The position numbers and the translations under genes were made by a program. From contig JAULBX010003999.1 in the NCBI GenBank assembly GCA_032358255.1, positions 1-64,000 on the forward strand: 64,000 nucleotides of DNA, in the 5' to 3' direction. Source of the stretch: Heterotrichella gracilis (Eukaryota; Sar; Xanthophyceae; Tribonematales; Xanthonemataceae). This document shows positions 13,001 through 23,787 of this stretch, piece after piece; the first letter of the stretch is position 1; every line of letters begins with the position of its first letter. The notes beneath the pieces were generated by a model, which saw nothing but the letters and a program-made list of their open reading frames with translations, searched no databases and was not told the origin of the DNA.

Positions 13001-13043
13001 GCCCGATGTAGTTGCCGAACTCATCATACAGTGATTCGTCCAT
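4008..13043 (-). CDS. EFTUD2: U5 snRNP GTPase Snu114 / EFTUD2 (plant CLOTHO) homologue
   Basis: EF-2-like GTPase of the U5 snRNP that controls spliceosome activation and disassembly in the nucleus. Nineteen exons join without frame conflict into 995 aa: 12978-13043, 12477-12641, 12197-12286, 11484-11645, 10940-11132, 10553-10710, 10213-10335, 9692-9952, 9168-9362, 8285-8458, 7923-8017, 7595-7714, 7125-7317, 6535-6690, 6066-6287, 5582-5798, 5168-5322, 4714-4860, 4008-4103. The start [19 protein letters not shown] is the family signature, followed by an acidic region. The P-loop GHLHHGKT is at about 153-160 and DTPGH at 223-227. The G4 box reads SKVD (277-280) instead of the usual NKxD. EF-2 domains II-V follow (for example [14 protein letters not shown]), and the end [13 protein letters not shown] is typical. 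The exon 15 acceptor is TTTAG inside a telomere-like TTTAGGG. At least five introns carry copies of neighbouring exon edges. Confidence 0.96.
4507..4780 (+). repeat. Near-perfect duplicate of the Snu114 exon 18 donor edge
   Basis: 4507-4573 repeats 4712-4776 almost exactly (CACCTTGCGCCGCCGCGTCT onward), donor included, about 205 bp apart inside intron 18. It still reads as an intact splice donor. Confidence 0.92.
6831..7165 (+). repeat. Three copies of the Snu114 exon 13 donor edge
   Basis: Copies at about 6831-6874 and 6971-7035 resemble the true edge 7101-7165 (GCACCTTCATGAGCGAGTCC). The middle copy also includes the adjoining intron (GACAAAGAAGCTGC-like), so the duplicated unit crosses the splice site. 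Confidence 0.9.
7356..7378 (+). repeat. Poly(A) run of 23
   Basis: Uninterrupted A tract in Snu114 intron 12; in the transcript it is a U tract about 40 nt upstream of the exon 13 acceptor. Confidence 0.95.
8786..9275 (+). repeat. Three copies of about 100 bp of Snu114 exon 9 plus adjoining intron
   Basis: Units start near 8786, 8989 and 9166 (spacing 203 and 177 bp). Shared words are ACCTTCTTGGC, GGGCAGGTGCCTGGC and GATCTTGGCGCATGCCTCCT. The intron sides (CCCATC...CACCCAGCAA) match too. Confidence 0.9.
9380..9405 (+). repeat. Telomere-like tract (TTTAGGG / CTTAGGG)
   Basis: Three tandem heptamers just upstream (in transcript sense) of the Snu114 exon 9 acceptor, so the RNA reads CCCTAAG/CCCTAAA. 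Confidence 0.85.
10801..11032 (+). repeat. Copy of part of Snu114 exon 5
   Basis: 10801-10842 resembles 10990-11032 (GACATGGGGCAGGCNTTGAG). The copied part lies inside the exon, not only at its edge. Confidence 0.7.
11260..11530 (+). repeat. Three copies of the P-loop-coding exon end of Snu114
   Basis: On the minus strand the true exon 4 end encodes [10 protein letters not shown]. Decayed copies downstream in the intron encode [10 protein letters not shown] (about 11357-11412) and [10 protein letters not shown] (about 11260-11308). Confidence 0.85.
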
Positions 13044-13783
13044 GGTGTGTGTTTAGCAGCCCCCCTGCTCCCGAGTTGACGTCCTGTTTCCTCCCAGCCT
13101 TTTTCACGTGAGCTCACCACCTCACGTACAGCACGTAAGTGCCAACAGACCAACAGGGCTCGTCACCATGCCTTGGGGCTTGTGGAGCGATGCGGGGGCT
13201 TGTTTAGAGGGCGTTAAGTGGCTGATCAACCAAAGCGATGTCTACTGCCTTTGTCTATGTCGCTAAGTCGCTATTGGTGTACAAAACTGCGGCCAATCTG
13301 CCTGACATCCCTGCTCAAAAACGCATCATTTGGAAAAACAGAAGTGGTTGCGGCCACTGAGCCAGGGTTCAACCTTCCCGTTTTCTTGGACATTGCTTCT
13401 CTCTTGCCACCTGCCACATCAGCTAGCAGGCTCGTGAGTATTTTCCTGCCAGTGGCGGGAAAGACGATACTCGATAGGATATGGCGACACCAAAGCACCT
13501 CGGTGGGCGTTCAATCAGGCTTGTCAACAGGCAATAACACAGCCTTTGGTTGGGCTGGACCCTGCTGGTGTGCCCTACAGCCGAAAGCAGGGGCGAGAGG
13601 ACTGTTGCAATGGTGTCGACACCATGGAGCACTGACCCATTGTGCACATTACTATAGCAGGCTCTTCCTTCCTTGAAAGTTCCCCTTTGCCACCCTTCAG
13701 CCCCTGGTATGTAACTCCAACATCCATGTGTGCAGCCTTGTAATCCCCCTCTAGTCCACCCCCAAAGTGCCCCGTCGCCCGCC
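13044..13783. promoter_or_regulatory. Divergent spacer between Snu114 and the alpha/beta hydrolase
   Basis: The two start codons face away from each other across 740 bp, so the promoters and 5' UTRs of both genes must lie here or overlap. I see no convincing TATA box. The short open frames within it give no recognisable protein. Confidence 0.5.
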
Positions 13784-16700
13784 ATGGCCCTCCACCACCC
13801 CACCATACACACCTCCAGACTCGCCCGCTCCCCGTCTACGGAAAGCGTCGCCTCCCTATGCCCATCAGTTCGAGTAAAGCTCCCAGAGGACAGGGCAACA
13901 CCCGCTGAGGGCATGGCAACCAGGAGCAATTGGACTGCCTTGGGCAGCTGTCGTACAGGTCAGCTGCTGACACACCAGCCCACACAGCACACACAGAACA
14001 CTGGCCCAACAACTGTCTTATGTGGTTGTGTAACCCAAGCATTAAGGCCTCTCGCAGTTATGCAGGACTGGACAGGGCCATGCTCATATGTTTGGACTTA
14101 TCCAGGTGCAGTTATCCTGTTAGTTGATTAGTCAACATCGCTTCATGAAGTTAAAAGTTCATGGTGCACGGGTGCATCCAGACAGCTGGCGCAAGAGGTC
14201 CAAACTGCACGCACAATAGCAACACAAGGCATCTGCTTGGTATCGCACCTAACGCCTCGCTTGCCCACCAGGCTCCCTGCAGCGGTTCCTGTCGAGCGGG
14301 CGGGGCCAGCAGGGTGGCTGGCAGCTGCCCCTCAAGGTGCCCAGCGAGCTGTGGGGGGCGTACAACGTCATACACTATGCGCTGCAGGCCTCGCCCGCAG
14401 GCTGGGCAAGGGGGGCACGTGTGCCCACCAAGGTACTGCACCATCGTAGTAAAGAGTGAATTAATATTTGCCGGGCATCATTTATATTATTTTTGGACAC
14501 AAACCTTTTAAATTAAAGGATAGTGAGATAACAAACAGGACCTTCTGTAGTGTGGCTATTTCGGTACTGCATCACTGTTTTTCACTAGAAATTCGTGCCA
14601 GTACATGGCCATAGTGTGCTCAGTGAGCACTGCTCACATATACGGTTGTCGCTACGTGGACCAAAAAACAAGGCGGTGGGAGCCTGGGGACCCCCCTGGT
14701 GCCAAGGCGGTGTGTACATGCTTCACGGGGGCAACGTCCTGTATACACTAGTAACATTTTTTTTTGGAAATCTGCTTATTTTATTTATCGTCCTATGGGC
14801 AGGCTGCTGCCAGCGAGCCGCTTGAAGGCGCAGCACCACCCCAGGGTACCAAGTCAGTTGAGGAGCTACTTGAATTCAAGCCACGGCTGACAGGCCAGCA
14901 GGTACCAAACTCTACAACACTAAACTTCACACCCTGCGCCCGCCCGCCCGCACGGGCCTTTGCCACAAGGGACCCTTCCTTTGCGCCAATTTCCCCATCT
15001 ACATCCACCGTGGGGCACACTTCACATGCTTCACCCCCCCTTGGCCGCTCCCACGCACACTCCCTACTCCCTACTCAGATCTTCCCCATGACCCCTTCCA
15101 GGTCCTGGCCTGCCTGCTTGCCGCTGTGGCTGTGTGCGCCCTCGTGTACCGCCATACAGCACCCCCTGCCCCCCGACTGGCATACAGCCTGGCCATTGCG
15201 GGACTGGCGGGAGTGGTGGTGCTGGCTACAAGGGCATTCTTCCTGCAGCAGGCATATTCGGTGCGTGGGTGCCTGGCAGGCGGGGGCGTGGCATGGGCAT
15301 ATACTGCATTGTCATTGGCATGCATTCTGCGGGGGGCATGGCATTTGGAATTTACCCATGGGCATTTGGCATGGGCATCTTGCTTTTGACAGGAGTGCAT
15401 GCTGTTTTAGGGGTGGGGAATTCCGGCATATAGAAGCATTTTTTCCTGCAGCGGGCGTGGATGGATGCTGCTGCACTGGAGCATGGAGTTTTACTCACAT
15501 GCATCGAGGTGACCACGTCTGTATCAACTTGCACATCCCACTTAGCATCTGCACACGCGTATGCAGTGCACACCCCACACCCGCACCCACCCGCAGGCCA
15601 ACGAGTTCCCCGAAACCTCCCTGGGCGATCCCCACTCACGATTCCGAGACATCGATTCAGTCAAGGTGCACTACAAGGTGGCGCGCCCCACCACCGGCCC
15701 CCCCAACCTCCACCCGTGGGCCCTCCACTGCTACCACGGCTTTGGCGCCAACACCTTCTCCTGGGCCCTGGTGCAAGGGGTGCTGGCGGAGCGGCTGGCG
15801 GCGCAGGTCACGGCCCACGACATGCCGGGGTTTGGCCTCACGTCAAGGTGGGCTGGGAGGAGGGAATTGGGGGGGAGGGGGGGGAGGGGGTCACTGCGCA
15901 CGATATGTTAGGCATTTGCCTCACGTCAAGGTGGGTGGGGGGTTGGCGGTGGTGGTGATGGTGGTGGACTAGCATATGATACGCCAGGGTTTGGCCTCAT
16001 ATTAGAGTGGGGGGTTGGGTGGCGGTGGCGGTAGTTAGTGGGGTAGCGCATGGCATGCCGAGGTGCATTGGGAGGATGGGGGGTGCAGGTGGGGAAATGA
16101 GGGACCGTTCCTGGGAATGCGTGTGGCATTTGTGGAGACTTTATGTGGGTGTACAGGGAAGTAAACATTCCCGAGCAAGTTGATGAATGTTGTTTGTTCA
16201 CCTAAGCATATTAAAATATTTTTTATATATTAACAATTTCATCCTTTTTGTATAATGTCGAGTTTATGGGTGTTTTACCCTTCCAAAAATATTTTCGCGC
16301 TTATGCACCTGCTCCACCTACACATCCTGCCACCCCCACCTAGACTCCTTCACCTCTCCCTGCTCCACCCCTTGACAGGCCCACGAGCCTTGCCCCCTAC
16401 ACGCTCCAGTTCAATGGCCACCTGGGGCGGCGGGTGATGGACGCTGAGCTGGCGGCAAGCGGACAGCTGGCACCACAGGAGGGGCTGCGGCGGGAGGACT
16501 CGGCATATGTGAACCGGGGGGAGCTGGCGGCTGGTGGTGGTGGTGGTGGTGGTGGTGTTGTGGAGCCAAAGCGGGTGCTGGTGGGGCACTCGCTGGGGGC
16601 GGCGTGCGCGGCTGCGGAGGTGATTGCCAACCCCAAGGTGGGTTTGGTGAGGGAGAGGGGGAGGAGGGGGGGGGAGAGAAGGGAAAAGGGCCTTGTCATG

Positions 16701-18545
16701 GTTGGGATGTGTCTTATTCCGTATGCAACTGTTGTATATGAAACACGGCGTGCAATTCGGCATAGGGTTTAGGGGTTTGGGTTTGTGGCCGGCCTCACCT
16801 CCATCCCTGACCTGTAGTTCCCCCACCGCCACTCATTCATGCCACAACCCCTGGCCCCCACATTGCCACATCCTGCCGAGCTTGATGGACAACCTAACCG
16901 CCCTCCCACCCCACCTGCCACCCATCACTCCACATGCACACACTGCATACCGAGCCCAAAACCCTTGTGTAGGGTATTGCTGCGCTGGTCCTGGTGGCCC
17001 CCGCCATCTTTGCCCTGCAGTTGCGGCCCCCAGGTTCCCCCCCTCGCTCCCCCTCGGTGGCGGCACAGGTGGAACGGCTTGTGGGCGAGAGCAAAGAGGA
17101 GTTCATGGAGCCAGGGTAGGTCCACTATGAACCCTAAAACCCTATAACCCGCATTTTGACCCTGAACCTGAAGGTGACTGGCGATGCTGGTGGCGCAGCT
17201 GGTTGGCGAGGGCGAGAGGAGGGCTTTGGAACCAGGCTTGGCTCCATGAAGCTTGGAACCCTAGCAAACCTGGATACTGTTGCACGATTTTTTGCACCCT
17301 GCAAATATACCGGTATGTTTAATTTCGCTCGTTGGTCAAGGAGAATGGCCTGGAAGCAGGATGGCCGATGGAGGCAATTGGGCTTGAAACCCTATCTGAA
17401 AACCCTAGAGCCTGTTGGGCATCAGCAGCTTGTATGCCATGCGCACACTAATGTCACAAACACCCCCGCACTTGCCCCACCCTGCCCGTACCCACCACCC
17501 CCCGCAGGCCAGGGTCCGCCGGCGGCGTGTGGCGGTGGGGGGTGGTGCGCGCAGCCGCCGCGTGCGCCTCTGCCCTCGCGCTGCTTGGCCTGCGGGTGGG
17601 GCTGTGGGTGGCTCAGCCTGTGCTGGTGGTGGTGCTGCGCAACCTGGTGCGGTCAAGGGCGTTCTGGGAGAAGGGGCTGCGCAGCGCATGGTGAGTGGAG
17701 GGGGGTGGAGGGGAGGCGGGCAGCAAGTGTGAACACCCTCCTCACCCTGCGCCAACTATTTTTCCTGTAAGTTGGTAATTCTTGGCGTTTCACCTGTTTC
17801 TTCACACCAATGGCTCCTTGCAGAATGGGTATTGTATGCTGTTCAAACCCTAGACCCTATGGCAGGTAGAACAAGTCCGGTCTGATCCGCTGTGGTTGGC
17901 GCCTACCGTGTGGCTCAACCCCCTTGAACCCTAGGCCCTAAACCCTAAACCCTGCTGCAGGTACAACAAGTCCGGTTTGAGCCGCGCTGTGGTTGACGCC
18001 TACCGCCTGCCTCAGCTGGTCAAGGGCTGGGAGATGGGCATGGTCAGGTTCCTGGCAGCCAGGGTGACAGGTGCGATGGGGAAACAAGCCCTACGTACAG
18101 CCTAAACACCTACATCTAACGCTACCTGATACCCTACTGCATGCCCTAAAACCCTAAGCCCCAGCCCAGGCGAAAAGTGCGGCGTGTTGGCGCCGAGCCC
18201 CGACAACCCTACGCCTGCCCCTGCCAACTACCCTCAAACCTATTCCTAACCCCTTGCCCTGCAGAGAAGCGCGGCGTGTGGCGCGCGGTTTCCGAGGCCA
18301 TGGACGGCAGCACGCGGGGATCCCAGGCGGAGCAGCTGGCCGCGGCGATTTCCATCCACAACATCCGGGTGCTGCTGGTGCACGGGGAGGATGACCTGCT
18401 GGTACCTGCGGCCAATAGCAGGCGCCTGGCGCAGCTTCTGCCCAATTGCCGGCTGGAGGTGGTGACGGGGTGTGGGCACATGCCGCAGGAGGAGGTGCCT
18501 GCCTGGTTTGTGGAGGTGGTGGAGGGGTTTCTGCAGGGGGCGTGA
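13784..18545 (+). CDS. Alpha/beta hydrolase with internal membrane segments
   Basis: Ten exons give 606 aa with all phases matching: 13784-13958, 14272-14432, 14803-14901, 15102-15260, 15597-15847, 16379-16637, 16973-17115, 17508-17690, 17961-18070, 18265-18545. The ATG sits in GCCATGG and opens a Ser/Thr/Arg-rich, acid-poor leader that could be a transit peptide. Exon 4 encodes two hydrophobic helices (VLACLLAAVAVCALVYRH and a second ending VVVLATRAFF). The fold proper starts around WALHCYHGFGANTFSWALV (oxyanion region). The nucleophile elbow GHSLG has Ser353, the acid is in HGEDDLLVP (Asp556 or 557), and the base is His585 in GCGHMPQEE. A Gly8 run precedes the elbow. Exon 8 inserts a further hydrophobic cap-like segment. 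The substrate cannot be told; lipid, ester or pheophytinase-like roles are all possible. The final exon has a decayed copy in the 3' UTR. Confidence 0.9.
15808..16058 (+). repeat. Four copies of the hydrolase exon 5 donor edge
   Basis: The true edge 15808-15855 (CACGACATGCCGGGGTTTGG) is echoed at about 15888-15935, 15965-16012 and, more weakly, 16040-16058. The copies decay with distance and the spacing is about 80 bp. Confidence 0.88.
17861..18020 (+). repeat. Copy of the hydrolase exon 9 acceptor edge
   Basis: 17861-17925 (GGCAGGTAGAACAAGTCCGG) copies 17957-18020 (TGCAGGTACAACAAGTCCGG), with a telomere-like tract between them. Confidence 0.9.
17926..17954 (+). repeat. Telomere-like tract CCCTAAA
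   Basis: Three units ending 7 bp before the acceptor of hydrolase exon 9. Confidence 0.88.
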
Positions 18546-20512
18546 GGGGCCTGACGGCGGCGATTGCAACCCATATCATCTGCATGTTGCGGGTGCACGG
18601 TGCCGATGATTTGCTGGTCACTGCGGCCAGTAGCAGGCGCCAGGCCCAGCTGCCGCCTGGAGGTGGTTGTGGCGGGGTGGGCATATGCCGCAGGGGGAGG
18701 TGCCGGGCTGGTTGGTGGAGGTGGTGGAGTTTTTTTTGTGGATACTCCCACCCCTCAACGCCGCTGTGCTACACTAACATGGTGTAGAGTTAGTGGGGTA
18801 ACACTACACCTTAAATCCTCCAGGTGCAGTGTTCGTGGAGAGGTTTTTGCAGGGGTTGACTCAAGAGTGGGAAGGAGGGTATAGCGTAGGATGGAGGGTG
18901 CTGTAGTCTAGTGTGCACTGTTCACTGCGTTTGCATGCAGTTTTTGTACTCCGGTTGTAGTCAGGGCTAGGTTGGATTAGGTGTGCTCAATTGGGTGCTA
19001 GGCACCAATTGGTATAAACTGTTAAATACAATTTGGTATGTAGGATGTTGTGTTGTGCTTGTGGTAGCAACATCTGACAGGATCTTTGTGTACACGTTAT
19101 GGTTGTGCTAGGACCGCATACCCATGTATGTAGGTGTGTTTATATCGGTTGAGGATTGGGTTTTTAGATATACGCAGGCCCCTATACACTGGCAGTACAT
19201 GTATATGTAGATGCATCCGGGATGCGGGGACTCGGATCCGGGATCCGGGAACCCCATTGCAGTCACTAAACACTATAACTTCACTGCAATGGGCATCGTT
19301 TCAGCAATCTGCCACAATTTTGAAAAACTTTGAATATGGGTGAGGAGGTTCTGCAGTTTTTGCACAACTACTGTCCATGATATCGGTCCGGCACTGCCAG
19401 TGGACTCCAAGGGCTTTTATCAATTTGACAATGTGCAAGGGGTGCGGAACCCTAGGCAGGTGGGGATAACAGTTCCGGACATTGCGGCCCTGTCTGACTG
19501 CTACAGTGTCATCAGTGATAACCCTAGTAGGGTTTGTTTTTGTTGCCGGACGGCCCGTTGCAAAATTGACAAGACATCTACGGTAGTACTCTGCAAGTAT
19601 GGACCATGGGTGGGCTTTTGGTCTCAACTTCCAGTCTGGGAGTCCAATCTCCGAAATTGCACGCGCTCGCCACTGGCATGCGCTCGCCACGGTGGCCCCA
19701 GTCAGACTGGGGAGAAACACTGCAGGAACAACATGCCATGGGCCAGGCTCCATGCAGTCTTATCCGCTCAAGAATGATCGATAATGATTCACAGCTGAGC
19801 TCACTCGGGGTCTGGCTTTAATCAGTTGAAGCAATGGGTATGTCCATCCTACTGCTGCTACCTGGCTGGGTTTTGTACTGACGGTGTTCAGTTCATCAAA
19901 AATACCAAACTACCTATAACAGTGCCACCCTGGATGCATCAACATACCAACACAGAGGTGGCCGCCAAAACAAACTGCAAACAAAACGAATATGTTCCTC
20001 CTAAATCGGCAGTACTTGCCACGTAAGCCAATGTTTGTTTTGGGATCCTCCCTCATAAAATTATAACTGGGCTTGAACCACGCCCATTGCCTCACGGCTG
20101 CATGCAGCTCCAGGCTGCACTCGGCTTGCTGGCAACGGCATGGTTCACCCGTTCCCCTCCCCCCTCCGTGCATGACCCCAGTCAGTTGGAACACTACCAG
20201 CATGCCCACCCAAGCACCCACCCATCGTGCAGGCCTCGCTGGCTGGCCTCCATCCCACGCAAGGGCTTGATGGGCGGCATTTCTTGGCCGCACATGAGTG
20301 TGGGTGCCTCATGCGACTGCAGTGCTGCCCCACCCACCAGCCCCAGCATGACTACCCACCCATGCACTCCATATGTGAATGCCTGCTGACGTGGTACGGC
20401 AGTACTCCAGCAGCCACACCCTGCCCCCAGCTGACCCCCCCCCGGTGCATCCGCATGAGTGCTGAATCACACCATGCGCACCCCACATCCCATCATCACA
20501 CCATCTTGCAAC
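18546..20512. other. Convergent intergenic region: 3' UTRs of the hydrolase and of SGAT
   Basis: The first 320 bp hold decayed copies of the hydrolase's last exon (listed separately). At 20390-20455 a fragment resembles the SGAT last exon around 20540-20610, so both flanking genes have exon copies in their 3' regions. A short GGATCCGGGATCCGGG-like stretch lies near 19230-19250. No gene is recognised. Confidence 0.55.
18556..18860 (+). repeat. Decayed copies of the hydrolase last exon in its 3' UTR
   Basis: 18556-18735 resembles 18336-18530 over most of its length, including the region encoding HGEDDLLVP (here HGADDLLVT). A shorter copy of the terminal 40 bp is at 18819-18860. Confidence 0.88.
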
Positions 20513-23500
20513 CTACACCAGGGTCTCCCGGGAGGGGATGATGGCGGACGTCTCGTGCCAGTACTCCAGCGCAGCAGCCACACCCGACCCCAGCTTGATG
20601 TCGATGCCCGCGTCCCGCATGGCCATCTCTGCGCCTCCCAGTGCGCTGACCATCATGAGCTCATCCATGTTGCCCAGGTGGCCGATCCGGAACACCTTGC
20701 CGGAGACCTCGGCAAGGCCGATGCCTGCGGGGGGGGTGAGGGTGCGGGTGAGAAGGCAACCCATAAGGGTGTAATGAGGTGCAGGGGGATGAGAATATAA
20801 GTGAAATGCATACCCCGTAGGCACAGGGGGTTCACACAAGGGTTCACACAAGGATGCACACAAGGATGCATAACCTGCAACTGCATTGGAGGGGTGAGGG
20901 AGATTGCAAAGCATTTTCAAGGTGATTGCGGGTGGAGAAGGTGCAGGGGGCAAATGCCGAGCATGCCCGCGGGCGCCCGTCAGCACCGCACCACATTGTA
21001 GCTGCAGCCTGATGCTGCTGCCTTTGCCTACGGGTGCCGTGCACGACCATGCTGCCATGGCAACACATCACGATCAGGATCAAAAACGAGTTTGCAATGC
21101 CAGGGCACCACTTCCTGGTGGCAATTGAGCAACGATGACTGTCAATCTGGCTGCATTGCAGGAACAGGCGTAACCAGACTATATTGCTCAACTTGAGTGT
21201 AGAATACAGAGCATCTGTCATACCATGTACTGACACTTGTAACGGTGTACGGTGCCGTGGATAGTATACCGTAGTAAGAAAAATGCAACCAGGCTCACCC
21301 AGCGACAGTTGTAATTTTCCTACGCGCAAGAAATTCCCTTATTGTGTCATCCATTTGCCATCAATTTCCTCACCTAGCGACAGGTTGTACTTTGCATATG
21401 CGTTCTTGACCACGTTGAGGCTGTCCACACCCTCGGGCACCTCAATGACGGTGAGAGAGTTGGACACCCAGCGCGGGTCCTTGCACAGCAGCTTCAGACC
21501 CCAGGCGGCCACGGCGCGCCGCGTGCCCTCACCCAGTCTGGAGAGGGGGGGAGAGGGGGCGTATGAGATGGGTGGACATGATGCAGGGGAGGCGGTTGCG
21601 GGTGGGGGTGTGAGTTGGTGGTGGAGGGTCGATGGCTCTACGTGAGGAATTTGCTATGCATGCATTACAAAATTCGCCACAAAATCACCAAGCATCACAT
21701 GCCCTATTAGATCAAAACTGCTGCACAGTGCCGCATTCCTATGCGTTATACGCTTTCAATCACCACGCGTCGCATTTCATAAAAATGCGATGTCGATTTA
21801 ACATCACGACTGCCCCACACCAGCCATATCTCGCCACCCACCTGTGGTGCCTTGCGATGACGTTGTCAATCCCCTCCGCCTGCAGCAGCTTGAGTGACTC
21901 CTCCAGGCCGTACATGAGCATGAGGGCGGGCGTGTAGGGCACGTTGCCGCTGGGGTTGGTGCGCAGCTGGTCCTGGAAGTCGTAGTAGCACCGCTTGGAG
22001 GTGGCGGTCTTCATGCTGTCAAGAGCCTGCGTGAGAACGGTTTACTTACTACCTGCCTGACAAGCACCCAATCAGGTTTTGTGGGGTAGAGGAGCAGTGG
22101 TAGCACCGCATGGAGGTCGCGGGCTGCATGTAGTCAAGCCTTGGGGGGAAAGGGAATACGTGGGGGGTGCAATTCCCTAAACCCGAATACAGTGTGGTGT
22201 GTACCTTGTCTGAGGCGCACACCAGCGCCAGGCCGGTGGGCAGGGACAGGGCTTTTTGCGAGCCCGTCACCGCCACGTCCACCCTCCACTCGTCGAACCG
22301 GAAGTCCAGGGCCCCGATGGAGGACACGCCATCCACCAGCAGCAGCGCGGGGTGGTCGCTGTCATCCATCACCTGCCTGCAAAACACCCCAACACAAGAA
22401 TGATTAGAAGCTCCCCCCACGAATTTCTTAGGAACCTTACGCAACCTCCCATGCAAAGCGGTTGTTGATCCCGGAGAGGCATGCAAAGAGCAACACGGGC
22501 ATTAAATGCGCATGGGGAAATCAATACCAGGACTCCAAGCTAGGAAGAACCCTAGTAGCCAGGAAATGAACCCTAAAGCACTTGCCTGCACTGGCCAATG
22601 TCGCTGGTCACCCCCGTGGTGGTCTCGTTGTGCACCACGCACACCGCCTTGATCTTCTTCTCTGTGTCTGCCTTGAGGATCTCGGCGAGCTTGCCCTCGT
22701 CCGCCCCGGTGCCCCACTGGCACTCCACCACCGTCACGTCCAGCCCCATGCGCTGCATCATGTCGATCCAAAGGTGGGAGAAGAGCCCATATCTGAACGC
22801 CACCACCTTGTCACCTGGGGAGAGGGAAAAGGGCATGGAAAAGAACACCAATATGTGGTGGCGGCGGTGGTTGTGGTGGTGGGTGTGGCGGCGGAGCTAG
22901 TGTTCCCTCTCCTCTGGTGCAGGGTGGTGACGTTGGTGAGGCGTGTGTGCGGGGTTTGGGGCTGGTTGGGATGGTGGTTGTTATGGATGGTGTCGACTTT
23001 CGCAGGCCGGCAGCACCACGGGCATCTCCTCCCACGTGGATCAAAGGGCCATAGGCAGGTGACACAGGGTAAGCAGCGTACCACCAACACAGGCATGCCA
23101 CCACCCTAAAACCCTAGACACGCGACTGCACCTGGGGAGAGGGTGTTGGTGAGGGCTGCCTCCCAGCCCCCGGTGCCCGTCCCCGGGAAGATGAAGGGCG
23201 TGCCCTTGGTGGTCTTGTAGATGAACTTGGTGGACTCAAGGACGGATGAGAACCAGGGGGCGAACCAGGGATCCCTGTGGTTCTGGCCAGGCACGTTCAT
23301 GGCACGCAGCACCCTGTCATGGATGTTCACTGGCCCTGGACCACACACAGGAGGGTTCTGTCTCAGTGTGTGGGCTTGGAAAGGAGTAGCTAGTAGTGGG
23401 TTGGGGTGCTTCACCGTTCCGTGAATTCAAGTTGCCAGACGCTGTTTGAAACCAAGTGATGGTGAGCAACTATTCGTACCTGGCACAAACAGGTGGTTCC

Positions 23501-23787
23501 GGCCAGGTGGGTTGTAGGACATCGGGGCAGAGGCGAAGCATCTGGAGAGTTGCTCGGCCGCGATGGGGACCTGCGCGGTGCATGAGAGTTGGTGGGATGC
23601 TCGTCACACACACGTTGGCCTAATAGTAGCTTTGCTGGCATGGGAGCGGGAGATGGAGTGAAATGGGCTGACTCTGATGGGGGATTTTACGCACCTCTGA
23701 GCAGCCAGCAGCGGCTTGTGTGCCTGATCGAGAAAGCAGCGACGTGCTGCCGAACAGCTGTCGCTGCAAGAGCCTCCTAGAGCCCAT
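20513..23787 (-). CDS. SGAT: Serine:glyoxylate aminotransferase, mitochondrial form (photorespiration)
   Basis: Class V PLP enzyme: serine + glyoxylate gives hydroxypyruvate + glycine. Eight exons give 449 aa: 23695-23787, 23480-23570, 23132-23335, 22582-22814, 22205-22372, 21842-22026, 21374-21537, 20513-20724. Exon 1 encodes MGSRRLLQRQLFGSTSLLSR, an Arg/Leu/Ser-rich amphipathic mitochondrial presequence. It continues to RCFAS (41-45), a plausible cleavage site, before the mature start PGRNHLFVPGPVNIHDRV. Other hallmarks are GTPFIFPGTGTGGWEAALTN, VVHNETTTGV, LLLVDGVSSIGALDFRFDEW and the PLP lysine in TGSQKALSLPTG (Lys247), with KVFRIGHLGN near the end. The C-terminus SRETLV lacks the peroxisomal tripeptide of the plant enzyme. 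It is divergent from glycolate dehydrogenase over 449 bp. The exon 4/5 junction can be spliced as GT-AG or GC-AG with the same protein result. Confidence in function is high; targeting is inferred. Confidence 0.95.
22083..22140 (+). repeat. Copy of the SGAT exon 6 start
   Basis: Matches 21976-22033 with changes (GTAGCACCGCATGGAGGTCG versus GTAGCACCGCTTGGAGGTGG). It lies in the intron upstream of exon 6. Confidence 0.8.

Noticed and set aside
17926-17954. Telomere-like CCCTAAA tracts as a sign of a chromosome end
   Set aside because: They are short, occur in both orientations, and are spread through introns over the whole window, so they are interstitial motifs, not a telomere.
18556-18735. 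Second hydrolase gene
   Set aside because: It is a decayed copy of one exon only, with no upstream exons and altered catalytic-region residues.
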